Source of the DNA: JALYQB01 sp035640155
GTDB taxonomy: Bacteria; Actinomycetota; Actinomycetes; Mycobacteriales; Pseudonocardiaceae
Reading direction: 5' to 3'
Assembly (NCBI GenBank): GCA_035640155.1
Contig: DASQWR010000078.1
Coordinates: 1 to 17,675, forward strand
Length of the DNA stretch: 17,675 nucleotides
Position numbers and translations under genes: made by a program. Below the pieces are notes generated by a model. It saw nothing but the letters and a program-made list of their open reading frames with translations, had not been told where the DNA came from and did not search any database. Within the stretch, counting starts at the first letter, position 1. Each line of letters starts with the position of its first letter. Of this stretch, positions 1 through 7,924 are shown in pieces.

Positions 1-258
1 GCGGACCTCGACCCCGACCGAGTCTCATTCACCCGGGTCCTGCGCATCGCCCCCCGCACCGCCACCGGGACGGCGGGCTTTCCCCCTGAGCGCTGGGACG
101 ACGTCTTGCCCCACGTCCTGGCCGACATCACCGACACGACCAACCCGACGCGCCGGCATCGGACCTGCCCACGCGCAGTCAAGCCCGGCCGCCACAACAA
201 CTACCGGATCAAGAAGCCCTCGCAGCACCTCGTCAATCTGCACCACCTCACAATGTGA
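1..258 (+). pseudogene. IS4-type transposase, C-terminal fragment
   Basis: The frame is open from the window edge to a TGA at 256-258 and gives 85 residues without a start. It begins DLDPDRVSFTRVLRIA and continues with a Cys- and Arg-rich tail (RRHRTCPRAVKPGRHNNYR), which I recognise as the C-terminal end of actinobacterial IS4-type transposases. These act in trans on IS ends by DDE chemistry, but none of the catalytic core lies in this window. The gene may be complete outside the window, so 'fragment' here means cut by the window edge. The identification rests on remembered family sequence, not on a search. The last residues (HHLTM) differ from the usual ending, so the 3' end may be altered. 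Confidence 0.7.
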
Positions 259-288
259 TCATCGTCTGCAACGCCACCAGCTGGACCC

Positions 289-1824
289 TTACCTGTGGTA
301 CTGATCAGCGCCAATGGGCTCACGGGGGTGTACTTGGGGACCGCTGATCCCGCAGTGCATGCATTTCTCAAGGTGTACCCGGGTGGGCGGTGGCGTCTTG
401 GTTTCACCCGCTTCAGGCGTGGTGAGCGGACGTCGGATGAGGGCAAATGCCACCAGCGCGCCAGCGACCAGTAATCCGCTGCTGATTAGCAGGGCGGCGC
501 GGAATCCGGAGCCGAACGTAACCGGGTCGGTGTAGTCGTCGCCACTGATACCGGCTACGGCGGGCACCACGGCGACCGCGAGCAACCCAGCGGCGCGGGC
601 CACCGCGTTGTTGACCCCGGATGCGGTGCCGGCGTAGCGGTCGGGTGCGGAGTCGAGCACGGTGGCCGTCAGCGGGGCGACGATCAGCGCCAGTCCGGTC
701 CCGAACACGACCACCGGCGGCAGGACGTCGACCAGGTACGATGCGCCCGGTCCGATCCGCAGCATCAGCAGTAGGCCGGCGGCAGAGACCAGCGAGCCGG
801 TGGTGAGCGGGATGCGCGGCCCAATCCGCTGAGCAAGTGCACCAACCCGAGCAGAGAACAGCAGCATGATCACGGTCACCGGAAGTAGGGCGGCGCCGGC
901 CAGCAAGGGGGTGAACCCGGCGATCACTTGCAGCTGGAGCACCAGCAACACGAACAGGACCGCCAACGCGGCGTACACCAGCAGCGTCACCGCGTTGGCC
1001 GCGCTGAACTGTGCGCTACCGAACAGCCGGGTCGGCACGAGCGGGTGTGCCGACCGTCGCTCCACCAGCACGAATGCCGCTAACGTCACCACACCGACAA
1101 CACCCAACCCGATCACACCCGCGCTGGCCCCGACCTCGCCCGCTGCGGTGAGTGAATAGGTCAGGCTGCCTAAACCGGCCACGGCCAGCGCAGTGCCGGC
1201 AAGGTCCAGGTGCGGCACCGCGTCGGGGTCACGCGACTCCGGCACATGCCGCGCGGCGACGGCAACAATTAGCGCCGCCACCGGCAGGTTGACCAGGAAC
1301 ACCGCTCGCCAACTCCACTCAACCAGCCAGCCGCCCAGAAACGGTCCGACCGCGCCAGCCACCCCTCCCAGCCCTGACCACGCCCCTACTGCGGCCGCCC
1401 GATCGGCACCGTGGAAAGACGCCGAGATGATTGCCAGACTGCCCGGTGTCAGCAACGCACCGCCTACGCCCTGCAGAGCTCGGGCGGCCACCAGCATCTC
1501 AATGTTTTGTGCCAACCCGCACAACAGTGACGCCGCGGCGAACCACACCACCCCCACCACGAACACACGGCGCCGACCGAACCGGTCGCCTAGCGATCCG
1601 CCGAGCAGGATCAACGCGGCGAGGGTGAGCGTGTAAGCGTTGATCGTCCACTGCAGACCGGAAAAATCAGCCCCCAGCTCCGTGCCGACGCGCTCCAGCG
1701 CCACGTTGACCACCGTGGCGTCCAGCATCGCCAATCCCGACCCCAAAACGGCGGCGAAGAGAACCCAGCGGGCACGTGATGTCCCCATCCGCATCAACCC
1801 AGGCTGTGCCAGTGTATCGGCCAT
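289..1824 (-). CDS. MFS drug:H+ antiporter, DHA2 (EmrB/QacA-like) family
   Basis: A 511-residue integral membrane exporter that would pump hydrophobic drugs or metabolites out in exchange for protons. Visible family marks are the first-helix motif LDATVVNVAL (Asp35), motif A GGSLGDRFGRRR (about 75-86), motif B around Arg115 (ARALQGVGGAL) and the antiporter motif C GLGGVAGAVGPFLGG (about 151-165). The remaining hydrophobic stretches fit 14 membrane segments and the usual DHA2 length. I chose the ATG at 1824 because a GGGAGG site lies 6 nt upstream. The frame stays open to 2070, but that extension reads through the neighbouring IS30 remnant out of frame. The cytoplasmic tail has a CMHC motif (about 488-491). 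No TetR/MarR-type regulator is adjacent, so the substrate and inducer cannot be inferred. Confidence 0.9.
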   Translation of the reverse strand: MADTLAQPGLMRMGTSRARWVLFAAVLGSGLAMLDATVVNVALERVGTELGADFSGLQWTINAYTLTLAALILLGGSLGDRFGRRRVFVVGVVWFAAASLLCGLAQNIEMLVAARALQGVGGALLTPGSLAIISASFHGADRAAAVGAWSGLGGVAGAVGPFLGGWLVEWSWRAVFLVNLPVAALIVAVAARHVPESRDPDAVPHLDLAGTALAVAGLGSLTYSLTAAGEVGASAGVIGLGVVGVVTLAAFVLVERRSAHPLVPTRLFGSAQFSAANAVTLLVYAALAVLFVLLVLQLQVIAGFTPLLAGAALLPVTVIMLLFSARVGALAQRIGPRIPLTTGSLVSAAGLLLMLRIGPGASYLVDVLPPVVVFGTGLALIVAPLTATVLDSAPDRYAGTASGVNNAVARAAGLLAVAVVPAVAGISGDDYTDPVTFGSGFRAALLISSGLLVAGALVAFALIRRPLTTPEAGETKTPPPTRVHLEKCMHCGISGPQVHPREPIGADQYHR

Positions 1825-1830
1825 CACGGA

Positions 1831-1836
1831 CCTCCC
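1831..1836 (-). promoter_or_regulatory. Ribosome binding site of the MFS exporter
   Basis: The reverse strand reads GGGAGG here, 6 nt before the ATG at 1824. It decides the start of the exporter against the 82-codon upstream extension of the same frame. Confidence 0.7.
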
Positions 1837-1868
1837 ATCGATCGGAATGCACACAGCCTGGGGCGGTG

Positions 1869-2079
1869 TCAGCCGGTGGTAGCAATCGAGCTGGTCAGGA
1901 GGTCGGTGAAGACTTCTGCTGGGGTTCGGTAGTCGAGGATACGCCGTGGTCGGTTGTTGAGCTCGCGGGCCACAAGGGCGAGGTAGGTTTGGTCGTCGGT
2001 GATCTCGGTGCCCTTGGGGAAGTACTCTCGGAACAGTCCGTTGGTGTTCTCGTTGGTGCCGCGTTCCCACGGCGAGCGG
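1869..2079 (-). pseudogene. IS30-family transposase, C-terminal fragment
   Basis: The reverse strand encodes SPWERGTNENTNGLFREYFP, the signature around the catalytic Glu (within NEN) of IS30 transposases. The terminal RPRRILDYRTPAEVF and a TGA stop follow. Only about 70 residues remain; the helix-turn-helix and the two catalytic Asp residues are missing. The reading frame continues past 2079, but into sequence resembling the left end of an ISAs1-family element, so the true junction lies near 2080. The stop sits 44 nt upstream of the exporter start, so this scrap may have replaced that gene's native promoter region. Confidence 0.85.
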
Positions 2080-2558
2080 GACAGGGGCGTTCCAAGATCA
2101 TCCTTGGGCCGCGGCGCCAGTCGGGTGATCAAAGTTGGCGATCTTCGGCGTGTCGCTTTGGTGGGCGAACGAGGCTCCGGTAGGATGAGTGGTCCTTCTC
2201 GAGACTTCTCGTTGCCACCAGAGCTTCGTTGCTGGTTCATCCTGTCATTGCCCAGTCGTATTCGACAGTGCTCGCCGGGTCACGTTCTGGCTCAGGAGAG
2301 GAATGCTGAGCTCCCTTGTGCCGCGGTCGAGGGCACTGACCTGCTGCGACGGTTCGCCGCGGTGTCTGATGGGCGTGGTGAGCGGGGCCGGGATCACCCG
2401 GTCGCGGTGGTGTTGACCCTGTACGCGGAGGCAGCGCTGGCTGGGATGGGTTCGTTCACCGCGATCGCCGGGTGGCTCGCCGATGTGCCCGCCGAGCTGC
2501 TGGCCCGGGTGAGGAGCCGGGCGAGCCCGCGCTGGTCGCGATCGCGGTCGATGGCAAG
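2080..2558 (+). pseudogene. ISAs1-family element, 5' part with internal deletion
   Basis: The region 2130-2250 matches, base by base with many changes, the reverse complement of the leader of the better-preserved ISAs1 copy at 6610-7946. It contains a worn version of the same inverted repeat. A stretch near 2086-2100 (GCGTTCCAAGATCA) resembles that copy's terminal repeat. The N-terminal transposase segment follows (TDLLRRFAAVSDG, then LAGMGSFTAIAGWLADVPAE), parallel to LLQSFAEVFDG and MCSFTASAGWVVDVPAE in the other copy. After about 2510 the frame changes and some 50 codons are missing before ALVAIAVDGK, the first catalytic Asp motif. The element then stops abruptly against an IS110 remnant. 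It is not functional. Confidence 0.7.
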
Positions 2559-3432
2559 GCCGAGGTGAAGGCGTGCGTGCGTGTCCCGGCCGAGAGCGGG
2601 TGCGGCGTTACCGGCAGGAGGTCCGCACGTTCGGTACAATGACGGGTCAGCTGCTGGGGTTGGTGGACTGGTTGGCCCACAGTCAGGTGAGCCTGGTGGT
2701 GATGGAAGCCACCGGTGATTATTGGAAAACCCGTGTTTTATCTGCTTGAACAGCAGTTCGAGGTGCGGTTGGTCAATGCCCGGGACGTCAAGAGGGTCCC
2801 CGGGCGCAAGACCGACGTCAAAGACGCGGAGTGGCTGGCGCAGCTGGCCCAGCACGGGCTGGTGTCGGCGTCGTTCGTCCCCCGCCGCCGGTGCGCCGGC
2901 TGCGGGATCTGACCCGTCAGCGTGCCAATCTGGTGCGAGAACGCATCCGGGCGCTCAACCAGTTGGAGAAGGTTCTCGAAGACGCCGGGATCAAGGTGTC
3001 ACTGGTGCTGAGCAAGACGTTGACTCAGTCCGGCCGGTTGATGATCGAAGCGCTCATCGACGGGGAACGCGACCCCTACACTCTGGCTGAGCTTGCGTTG
3101 GGCAAGGCCCGTGCGAAGATCGGTGGTCTGCGTGAGGCACTGGTCGGCCGATTCAGCGATCATCACGGGTTCTTGGCCCGTCAAGCGCTCAGACACATCG
3201 ATCTCCTCGACGCCGAGATCACCGTGTTCAGCAGCCGGATTGAGCAGCAACTACGGCCTTCTCACCACCACCAGCAACTGTTGATCACCATTCCCGGTGT
3301 TTCCGACCGTGTCGCCGAGATCATCCTCGCTGAGACCAGCGGCGACATGACCCGCTTCCCCACCGCCGCCACCCTGGCTAGCTGGGCTGGGGTGGCCCCC
3401 GGTAACAACGAGTCGGCGGGCAAGCACCTCTT
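2559..3432 (+). pseudogene. IS110-family transposase, frameshifted and 3'-truncated
   Basis: IS110 enzymes combine a RuvC-like DEDD domain with a C-terminal domain carrying a catalytic Ser. Pieces in order are AEVKACVRVPAESG (from 2559), RQEVRTFGTM to MEATGDYWK (about 2612-2726), PVFYLLEQQFEVRL to KTDVKDAEWL (to about 2878), and VRRLRDLTRQRANLV to APGNNESAGKH (to about 3429). At least three shifts separate them: one near 2605, one at a four-A run (2726-2729) and one at a five-C run (2879-2883). The Glu and the Asp pair of DEDD and the NESAGK Ser remain. The first Asp is lost at the ISAs1 junction, and the protein ends just after the Ser. The longest open piece is 2831-3460. Confidence 0.85.
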
Positions 3433-3622
3433 GGTTTCAACCAAGCCCCCAGATGAATAGTTACCCAAAATCTCCCACGCGGTCATTTACGAACTGGCCA
3501 TCGACATCGATCCGCGGCATCGGATCCCGCACGCATTCGCCGAACTCGTCCTCGCCGTCTGAGCTATGCACCGCAGCGACCAACCGTGCCCACCACGCGA
3601 CAACGCAACAACGCCGTATGAG
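3433..3622. other. Non-coding gap between IS110 remnant and epoxide hydrolase
   Basis: The gap starts within a small inverted repeat (CTTGGTT-TC-AACCAAG, 3430-3445) at the point where IS110 similarity ends. An open stretch on the + strand at 3467-3562 gives KISHAVIYELAIDIDPRHR and further residues up to a TGA. It has no start codon and I do not recognise it; it may be the tail of a lost gene. Nothing else was identified. Confidence 0.4.
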
Positions 3623-4822
3623 CTACCGCAGTGGCCTGAACGCGGCGCGGATCTCCGCTGTGAAGAGCTTCGGCTGCTCCCAGGCGGCGAAGTGACCGCC
3701 CTTGTCGACCTCGTTCCAGTAGATGAGGTTGCCGAAGGCCCGCTCGCCCCAGCTCCGCGGCGCGCGGTAGATCTCGGCCGGGAACACCGTGACCGCGACC
3801 GGGAGGGTCGGGATGTCGAACGCGTCGAACGGGCCGCCCCCGGCCTGCGCGCCTTCCCAGTACGACCGCGACGATGACGTCCCAGTGTTGGTGACCCAGT
3901 AGAGCGTGATGGCGTCGAGCATCTCGTCGTACGTGAGGATCTTCTCGGGCTCGCCGCCGCTGTCGGTCCACTCGGCGAACTTGTCGTAGTAGTACGCGGC
4001 CATCCCGACCGGCGAGTCCGCCAGGGCGTAGCCGATCGTCTGCGGGCTCTGATTCATCATCGCCGCGTAGCCGAAGCCGTCGCGGTAGAAGTGCAGCAGC
4101 CGGTCGTAAGCGATCTTCTCGCGATCCGACAGTTCCGCGGGCGCGGGGTCGAAGTTGCGGAGGTGCCGGAGGATGTCCGGCGGGACGGTCCCGGGCATGT
4201 TGACGTGGATACCGAGGAATCCCTCGGGGGCCTGGACCGCGAGCAGCTCTGAGATGATCGCGCCCCAGTCGCCTCCCTGGGAGAGGTACTGCGGGTAGCC
4301 GAGCCGGAGCATCAGCTCGTGGAACGCGCTCGCCATCCGGGCCGGGCCCCAGCCGGTGCTCGTGGGCTTCTCCGAGAAGCCGTAGCCGGGCATCGTGGGA
4401 AGGACGAGGTGGAAGGCGTCCTCGGCGCGCTCGCCGTGGGCTGTGGGGTTGGTGAGCGGTTCGATGACCTTCAGGAGCTCGATGATCGAGCCCGGCCAGC
4501 CGTGTGTCATGAGCAGCGGCAGGGCGTCGTCATGCGGCGAGCGGATGTGCGCGAACTGGATGTCCAGCCCGTCGATCTTGGTGATGAACTGGGGCAGCGC
4601 GTTGAGCGTCGCCTCGACCTTGCGCCAGTCGTAGTCGGTGCCCCAGTACTCGACGAGCGGGCGGAGCTTCGCCAGCTGGACACCCTGGGACCGGTCGCTG
4701 ACGGTCTCGCGGTCGGGCCACCGTGTCGTCGCGATGCGTCGGCGGAGGTCGACGAGATCCTCTTCCGGAACGTCGACGCGGAAGGGTCGGACTGCGACCC
4801 CTTCCCCCACTGTACTGGTCAT
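3623..4822 (-). CDS. Epoxide hydrolase, alpha/beta-hydrolase fold (copy 1)
   Basis: A 399-residue soluble enzyme predicted to open epoxides to diols. It has the N-terminal epoxide-hydrolase domain (VRPFRVDVPEEDLVDLRRRI, about 11-30; YWGTDYDWR, 59-67) followed by an alpha/beta-hydrolase core. HGWPGS (107-112) forms the oxyanion loop, GGDWGA carries the nucleophile Asp185, Glu350 in FPAEIYRAP is the likely acid, and His377 in DKGGHFAAWE is the base. Tyr308 and Tyr321 are candidates for the epoxide-activating tyrosines. Length is normal for the family. The ATG at 4822 has AAGGAG 7 nt upstream. It lies 108 nt behind a paralogue on the same strand, so joint transcription is likely. The natural substrate cannot be told from sequence. 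Confidence 0.92.
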   Translation of the reverse strand: MTSTVGEGVAVRPFRVDVPEEDLVDLRRRIATTRWPDRETVSDRSQGVQLAKLRPLVEYWGTDYDWRKVEATLNALPQFITKIDGLDIQFAHIRSPHDDALPLLMTHGWPGSIIELLKVIEPLTNPTAHGERAEDAFHLVLPTMPGYGFSEKPTSTGWGPARMASAFHELMLRLGYPQYLSQGGDWGAIISELLAVQAPEGFLGIHVNMPGTVPPDILRHLRNFDPAPAELSDREKIAYDRLLHFYRDGFGYAAMMNQSPQTIGYALADSPVGMAAYYYDKFAEWTDSGGEPEKILTYDEMLDAITLYWVTNTGTSSSRSYWEGAQAGGGPFDAFDIPTLPVAVTVFPAEIYRAPRSWGERAFGNLIYWNEVDKGGHFAAWEQPKLFTAEIRAAFRPLR

Positions 4823-4930
4823 TATGGTCTCCTTTCCGTAGATCGCGCTTCACTTTATGCAAGGAAGCGCTGGCGGCATAGCAGCGTGGAGGGTGGCGCG
4901 CACGACGTTTGCGTCACCCCCTCACTCCAA

Positions 4931-6127
4931 CTAGCGCAGTGGTCTGAACGCCGCGCGGACCTCCGTCGCGAACAGCTGGGGCTCTTCCCAGGCCGCGAAG
5001 TGACCACCCTTGTCGACCTTGTTAAAATAGATGAGGTTGGGGTAAGCCTCCTCTGTCCAGCTCCGCGGCGCCTGATATTGCTCGCCGGGAAAGACGCTCA
5101 CGGCCACCGGAATGGAGACGCCCTTGGCGTTGAAGAAGCCCCCCTTGTATTCCCAATAGAGACGAGAAGCAGAGACCCCCGTGTTCGTCAGCCAGTAAAG
5201 CGTGATGTTGTCGAGGATCTCGTCACGCGTCAGTTCGCCCGTGGCGCTCGTGGTCCGGTTCAGAGCCGCGACGACCGCCGCGGCCGGCTGGCCATCAGCA
5301 TCATTGTGGTCGAGAAGCCAAGCGGCCAGGCCAACGGGTGAATCCGCAATACCGTACAAGGTTTGCGGGCGCGATCCCATCAATCTGGCGTAGTCGACTT
5401 GCTTGAACGTTCTCACCAGCTGCTCATAGGCGCGTCGTTCCTCAGCTGAGAGACCCGATGGCGGCGGGTCGCCGGCCAGGAGGGCCTTGTCGACGTCAGC
5501 TGGAACGGTGGCAGGCATGTTCGTGTGGATGGCGAGCAATCCCGCAAGTGCCTGCAATCCCATCTGGTCGACGACAAACGCACCCCAGTCGCCGCCCTGG
5601 GCGACGTAGCGAGTGTAGCCAAGGCGCTTCATCAGTTCTGCCCAGGCGCGGCCCATGCGCTCGGGGCCCCAGCCGGTGCTGGTTGGCTTGCCGGAGAACC
5701 CGTAGCCCGGCATGGACGGGATGACGACGTCGAACGCATCCTCCGCGCTCCCGCCGGGTGCGGTTGGATCGGTGAGTGGATCGATGATCTTCAGCTGCTC
5801 GATGATCGAGCCGGGCCATCCGTGCGTGACGATGAGCGGCAACGCATTCTCATGTTTCGAGCGAACGTGGATGAAGTGAATATCTAGTCCGTCGATCTCG
5901 GTGATGAACTGCGGGAGCGCGTTCAGTTTCGCCTCGCATTTACGCCAATCGTAATCGGTCGCCCAGTAGCGCGCGAGTTCCTGCATCGTCGCCAACGGCA
6001 CGCCCTGCAAAGAATCCGCGACGGTCTCCCTTTCGGGCCAGCGCGTCGCGAGAATCCGTCGGCGGAGGTCGACGAGTTCCTCTTCTGGAACGTTGATCCG
6101 GAAGGGGCGGACTTCGGTACGGGTCAT
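4931..6127 (-). CDS. Epoxide hydrolase, alpha/beta-hydrolase fold (copy 2)
   Basis: A 398-residue paralogue of the next gene with the same architecture: N-terminal epoxide-hydrolase domain with YWATDYDWR (54-62), HGWPGS (102-107), nucleophile Asp180 in GGDWGA, likely acid Glu349 in FPGEQYQAP and His376 in DKGGHFAAWE. The C-termini of the two proteins are nearly the same (RAAFRPLR). They differ clearly in the cap region (about 210-300), where substrate choice is normally set. The ATG at 6127 follows GGGAG 8 nt upstream. An AT-rich leader lies ahead of it, so this is probably the first gene of the pair's transcript. Both active sites look complete, which suggests two different substrates rather than decay of a spare copy. 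Confidence 0.92.
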   Translation of the reverse strand: MTRTEVRPFRINVPEEELVDLRRRILATRWPERETVADSLQGVPLATMQELARYWATDYDWRKCEAKLNALPQFITEIDGLDIHFIHVRSKHENALPLIVTHGWPGSIIEQLKIIDPLTDPTAPGGSAEDAFDVVIPSMPGYGFSGKPTSTGWGPERMGRAWAELMKRLGYTRYVAQGGDWGAFVVDQMGLQALAGLLAIHTNMPATVPADVDKALLAGDPPPSGLSAEERRAYEQLVRTFKQVDYARLMGSRPQTLYGIADSPVGLAAWLLDHNDADGQPAAAVVAALNRTTSATGELTRDEILDNITLYWLTNTGVSASRLYWEYKGGFFNAKGVSIPVAVSVFPGEQYQAPRSWTEEAYPNLIYFNKVDKGGHFAAWEEPQLFATEVRAAFRPLR

Positions 6128-6267
6128 GGTGGTCTCCCTTTCTGTGGATTCACCCTTCTTGAGTCAAAGATTGCAGCATACTCTTGATTGGGGGCTTCTC
6201 CGTCTCGGTAGTCCCCAGTAGATATAAACTCCCCCTTCTATTACTCATCTTTTAGGTGCGTTCGCAA
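6128..6267 (-). promoter_or_regulatory. AT-rich leader, probable promoter region of the epoxide hydrolase pair
   Basis: This 140-nt stretch is plainly richer in A and T than everything around it (for instance AGTTTATATCTACTGG on the reverse strand). It directly precedes the epoxide hydrolase starting at 6127 and is the only sizeable gap ahead of the pair. A TTGACT occurs at about 6161-6166 (reverse strand), but I see no well-spaced -10 partner, so no exact promoter is called. Confidence 0.35.
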
Positions 6268-6379
6268 CTAGCGTAGGGATCTGAACGCCGCGCGGACCTC
6301 GGTCGCGAAGAGCTCCGACTCTTCCCACGCCGCGAAAGTGACCACCCTTATCGACCTCGTTCCAGTGAATGAGAGCCGT
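6268..6379 (-). pseudogene. Third epoxide hydrolase, C-terminal remnant
   Basis: The reverse strand encodes ALIHWNEVDKGGHF, then after a one-base shift (about 6330) AAWEESELFATEVRAAFRSLR and a TAG stop. This matches the last 35 or so residues of the two intact epoxide hydrolases downstream, including the catalytic His. Everything upstream of this is missing. It shows that the array once had at least three members, or that a recombination event duplicated the 3' end. The shift and truncation rule out function. Confidence 0.85.
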
Positions 6380-6467
6380 CGCGGTACGGGGCCAGGGTCA
6401 GCGCCGCCAGCATCTCCTTGGGAGCCTCCTCGGCACCCAGTGGCCGGTACCGGGGATGACCAACCCT
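6380..6467 (-). pseudogene. Second alpha/beta-hydrolase, C-terminal remnant
   Basis: The reverse strand reads LVIPGTGHWVP, then after loss of one base EEAPKEMLAALTLAPYRD. This is the strand-plus-catalytic-His (GHW) ending of alpha/beta-hydrolases related to fluoroacetate dehalogenases and soluble epoxide hydrolases, a different subfamily from the DKGGHFAAWE type next door. Only about 30 residues survive, directly joined to the third epoxide-hydrolase tail. The call is short and comes from recognition only. Confidence 0.5.
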
Positions 6468-6605
6468 CGCAGAACACTCGGACCCGCGCTAGTCGGCGCT
6501 CACCTCGATCCGCCGGCCGATCACACTGGGATGCACCGAATAGTCGTTGCTGTTCAGCACACGTAGTGATCGCGGGGCAGCCGGGTCGACTGGCGCCAGC
6601 CCACC
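6468..6605 (-). pseudogene. IS21-family IstA transposase, short C-terminal fragment
   Basis: The reverse strand gives LPRDHY, then with a shift RVLNSNDYSVHPSVIGRRIE and VSAD, and with another shift LARVRVFCEG. This is the 'NDYSV.P..IGRR.EV.AD...V.VFC.G' block found late in one subgroup of IS21 IstA proteins. It differs from the IstA remnant at 16513-17407, which has FYSVPARYLGRRLDV at the equivalent place, so the two come from different elements. No start, no catalytic core and no ends remain. Confidence 0.6.
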
Positions 6606-6609
6606 ACCG

Positions 6610-6631
6610 GGTCACGGTCGTTTCAAGATCG
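6610..6631. repeat. Left terminal inverted repeat of the ISAs1-family element
   Basis: It starts GGTCACGGTCGTTTCAAG and is the exact reverse complement of 7925-7946 over 22 bases. It overlaps no coding sequence, as the transposase stop (TGA, 6632-6634) follows at once. Confidence 0.88.
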
Positions 6632-7683
6632 TCATGTGAGTTTGAGGATCTTGAAGGGGCGGTGCATGTCGCGGCTGGCCCAGCGGGTTGATTCGGTGAT
6701 GTCGCGCCGTCCGGTCAGCCGCAGTGCTCCGATGGCGAGGTTGCGTAGCGCGGCCATCACGCGGGGCCCGGATCGGGTGTGGGCGCTGGAGTGGGCCGGC
6801 GCGCTCAGCGCTTAGGCTGGTCACGCCGAGGGCGGCAACCGCGGAGAGCGGTTCACCGGCGGGGTCGCAGGTGTAGCGTTCGATCAGCCAGACCTGGTTG
6901 ACGTGCGGGAATGGCAGGTTGGGGGGTGCGGGCAGGACCTGGATGGTGCGGGTGGTGATCCGGCCGTGACCGGTATCGACGTCGCGGGCGGCGATGGGAA
7001 CCTCGGACCAGGCCAGTGCGTCGAGCGCGGTGAACAGCCCGGGCTGGTTGCGTTTTGCGGTGAGGACGAACTCCGCACCGCGCTGGTGTAGGTACTCGGC
7101 GTGGGCCCGCTGGTGTGCAGCGCATCCGCGGTGATCACCGCCCGGGACAGGTCTACTCCGGCGTTGGCGAGGGTGTCCAGCAGCGGGGCGAACATCGGGA
7201 TTTCGCCTGTCTTCGCGCCGACCTCGACCTGACCCAGAACCAGTGCGTCCTGGTGGGTGGCCGCCGCGAGCAGATGCACCCGGTTGCCCTCACTATCGGT
7301 GGCGCCGCGCACGGTCTTTCCGTCCACCGCCATCGCGACCAGCGTGCAGGAGTCGACGGTGGGCTCGGCTGCGGCGGATTCCTGGGCGGCGGACTGCTGG
7401 GCTAGCCAGGCGCCGATCACCGCGTCCACCACCGCCGGGTCGGCCCCAGTCACCACCCGCCAGATCGTGGCCTTCGACGGTGATTCAGCGCGCTGCCCGT
7501 ACAGCTGGGCCAGCAGCTCCGCGGGGACATCGACGACCCAGCCGGCGCTCGCGGTGAACGAGCACATCCCCGCCACCACCGCAGCCGCGCACAACGCGAG
7601 CACAACCCCGACCGGGTGGACCCGGCGCAGATCACTGCGCCGTCGAACACCTCGGCGAATGATTGCAGCAGGTCAAGACACAT
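6632..7683 (-). pseudogene. ISAs1-family transposase, multiple frameshifts and lost third catalytic segment
   Basis: The likely start is ATG at 7683 (MCLDLLQSFAEVFDG). A shift near 7638 leads into VHPVGVVLALCAAAVVAGM, the first catalytic motif AMAVDGKTVRGA and the second VITADALHT. A lost base near 7112 changes frame to RAHAEYLHQRGAEFVLTAKR, continuing to PLSAVAALGVTSLSAER. After about 6795 the frame changes again to RSGPRVMAALRNLAIGALRL, ending RPFKILKLT and TGA. Between SLSAER and the final block about 40 residues usual for the family (the HW-IEN-LHW-RDV segment with the third acidic residue) are missing. The longest open stretch is 6884-7603. The enzyme is inactive. Confidence 0.88.
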
Positions 7684-7777
7684 GACCGTCGGCTCGGGGA
7701 GAGCTTCGGCAGCCGTCGAAGACGACCTCGCTGCGCCAAGCCGGCGAAACCTGACTCGGCGATGGCAGGATGAAGAA

Positions 7778-7841
7778 GCAACGGAGCTCCGGTGGCGAGA
7801 AGTTCGTGAAAGGGCTTCTCGTGCTACCGGAGCTCCGTTGC
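7778..7841. repeat. Long hairpin in the leader of the ISAs1-family element
   Basis: The arms are 7778-7802 and 7815-7841 with a 12-nt loop. The outer 16 bases (GCAACGGAGCTCCGGT) pair perfectly, and after a 2-nt bulge GAGAAG/CTTCTC pair again. It lies between the element's outer end and the transposase start. A worn counterpart is at about 2168-2232 in the other copy. Possible roles are blocking read-through from flanking genes or hiding the transposase start when transcription enters from outside, as known for IS10 and IS50. That role is inferred. Confidence 0.75.
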
Positions 7842-7924
7842 CCATCCGGACGCGACGCCGAAGATCACCAAACCGATATCTCAACCTCGGACGACGGCGG
7901 CTGCGCCCCTGGTGTCAGGATTAT

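Noticed and set aside
866..1636. Several + strand frames of 97-147 codons
   Set aside because: They are antisense shadows of the exporter, rich in Thr, Pro and Arg, typical of the reverse frame of a GC-rich membrane gene.
1825..2070. 82-residue N-terminal extension of the exporter frame
   Set aside because: It overlaps the IS30 remnant in another frame, is Pro/Arg/His-rich, and a good ribosome site precedes the internal ATG at 1824.
4319..5341. 340-codon open frame on the + strand
   Set aside because: It lies opposite both epoxide hydrolases and the gap between them; its composition mirrors their codons and no family is recognisable.
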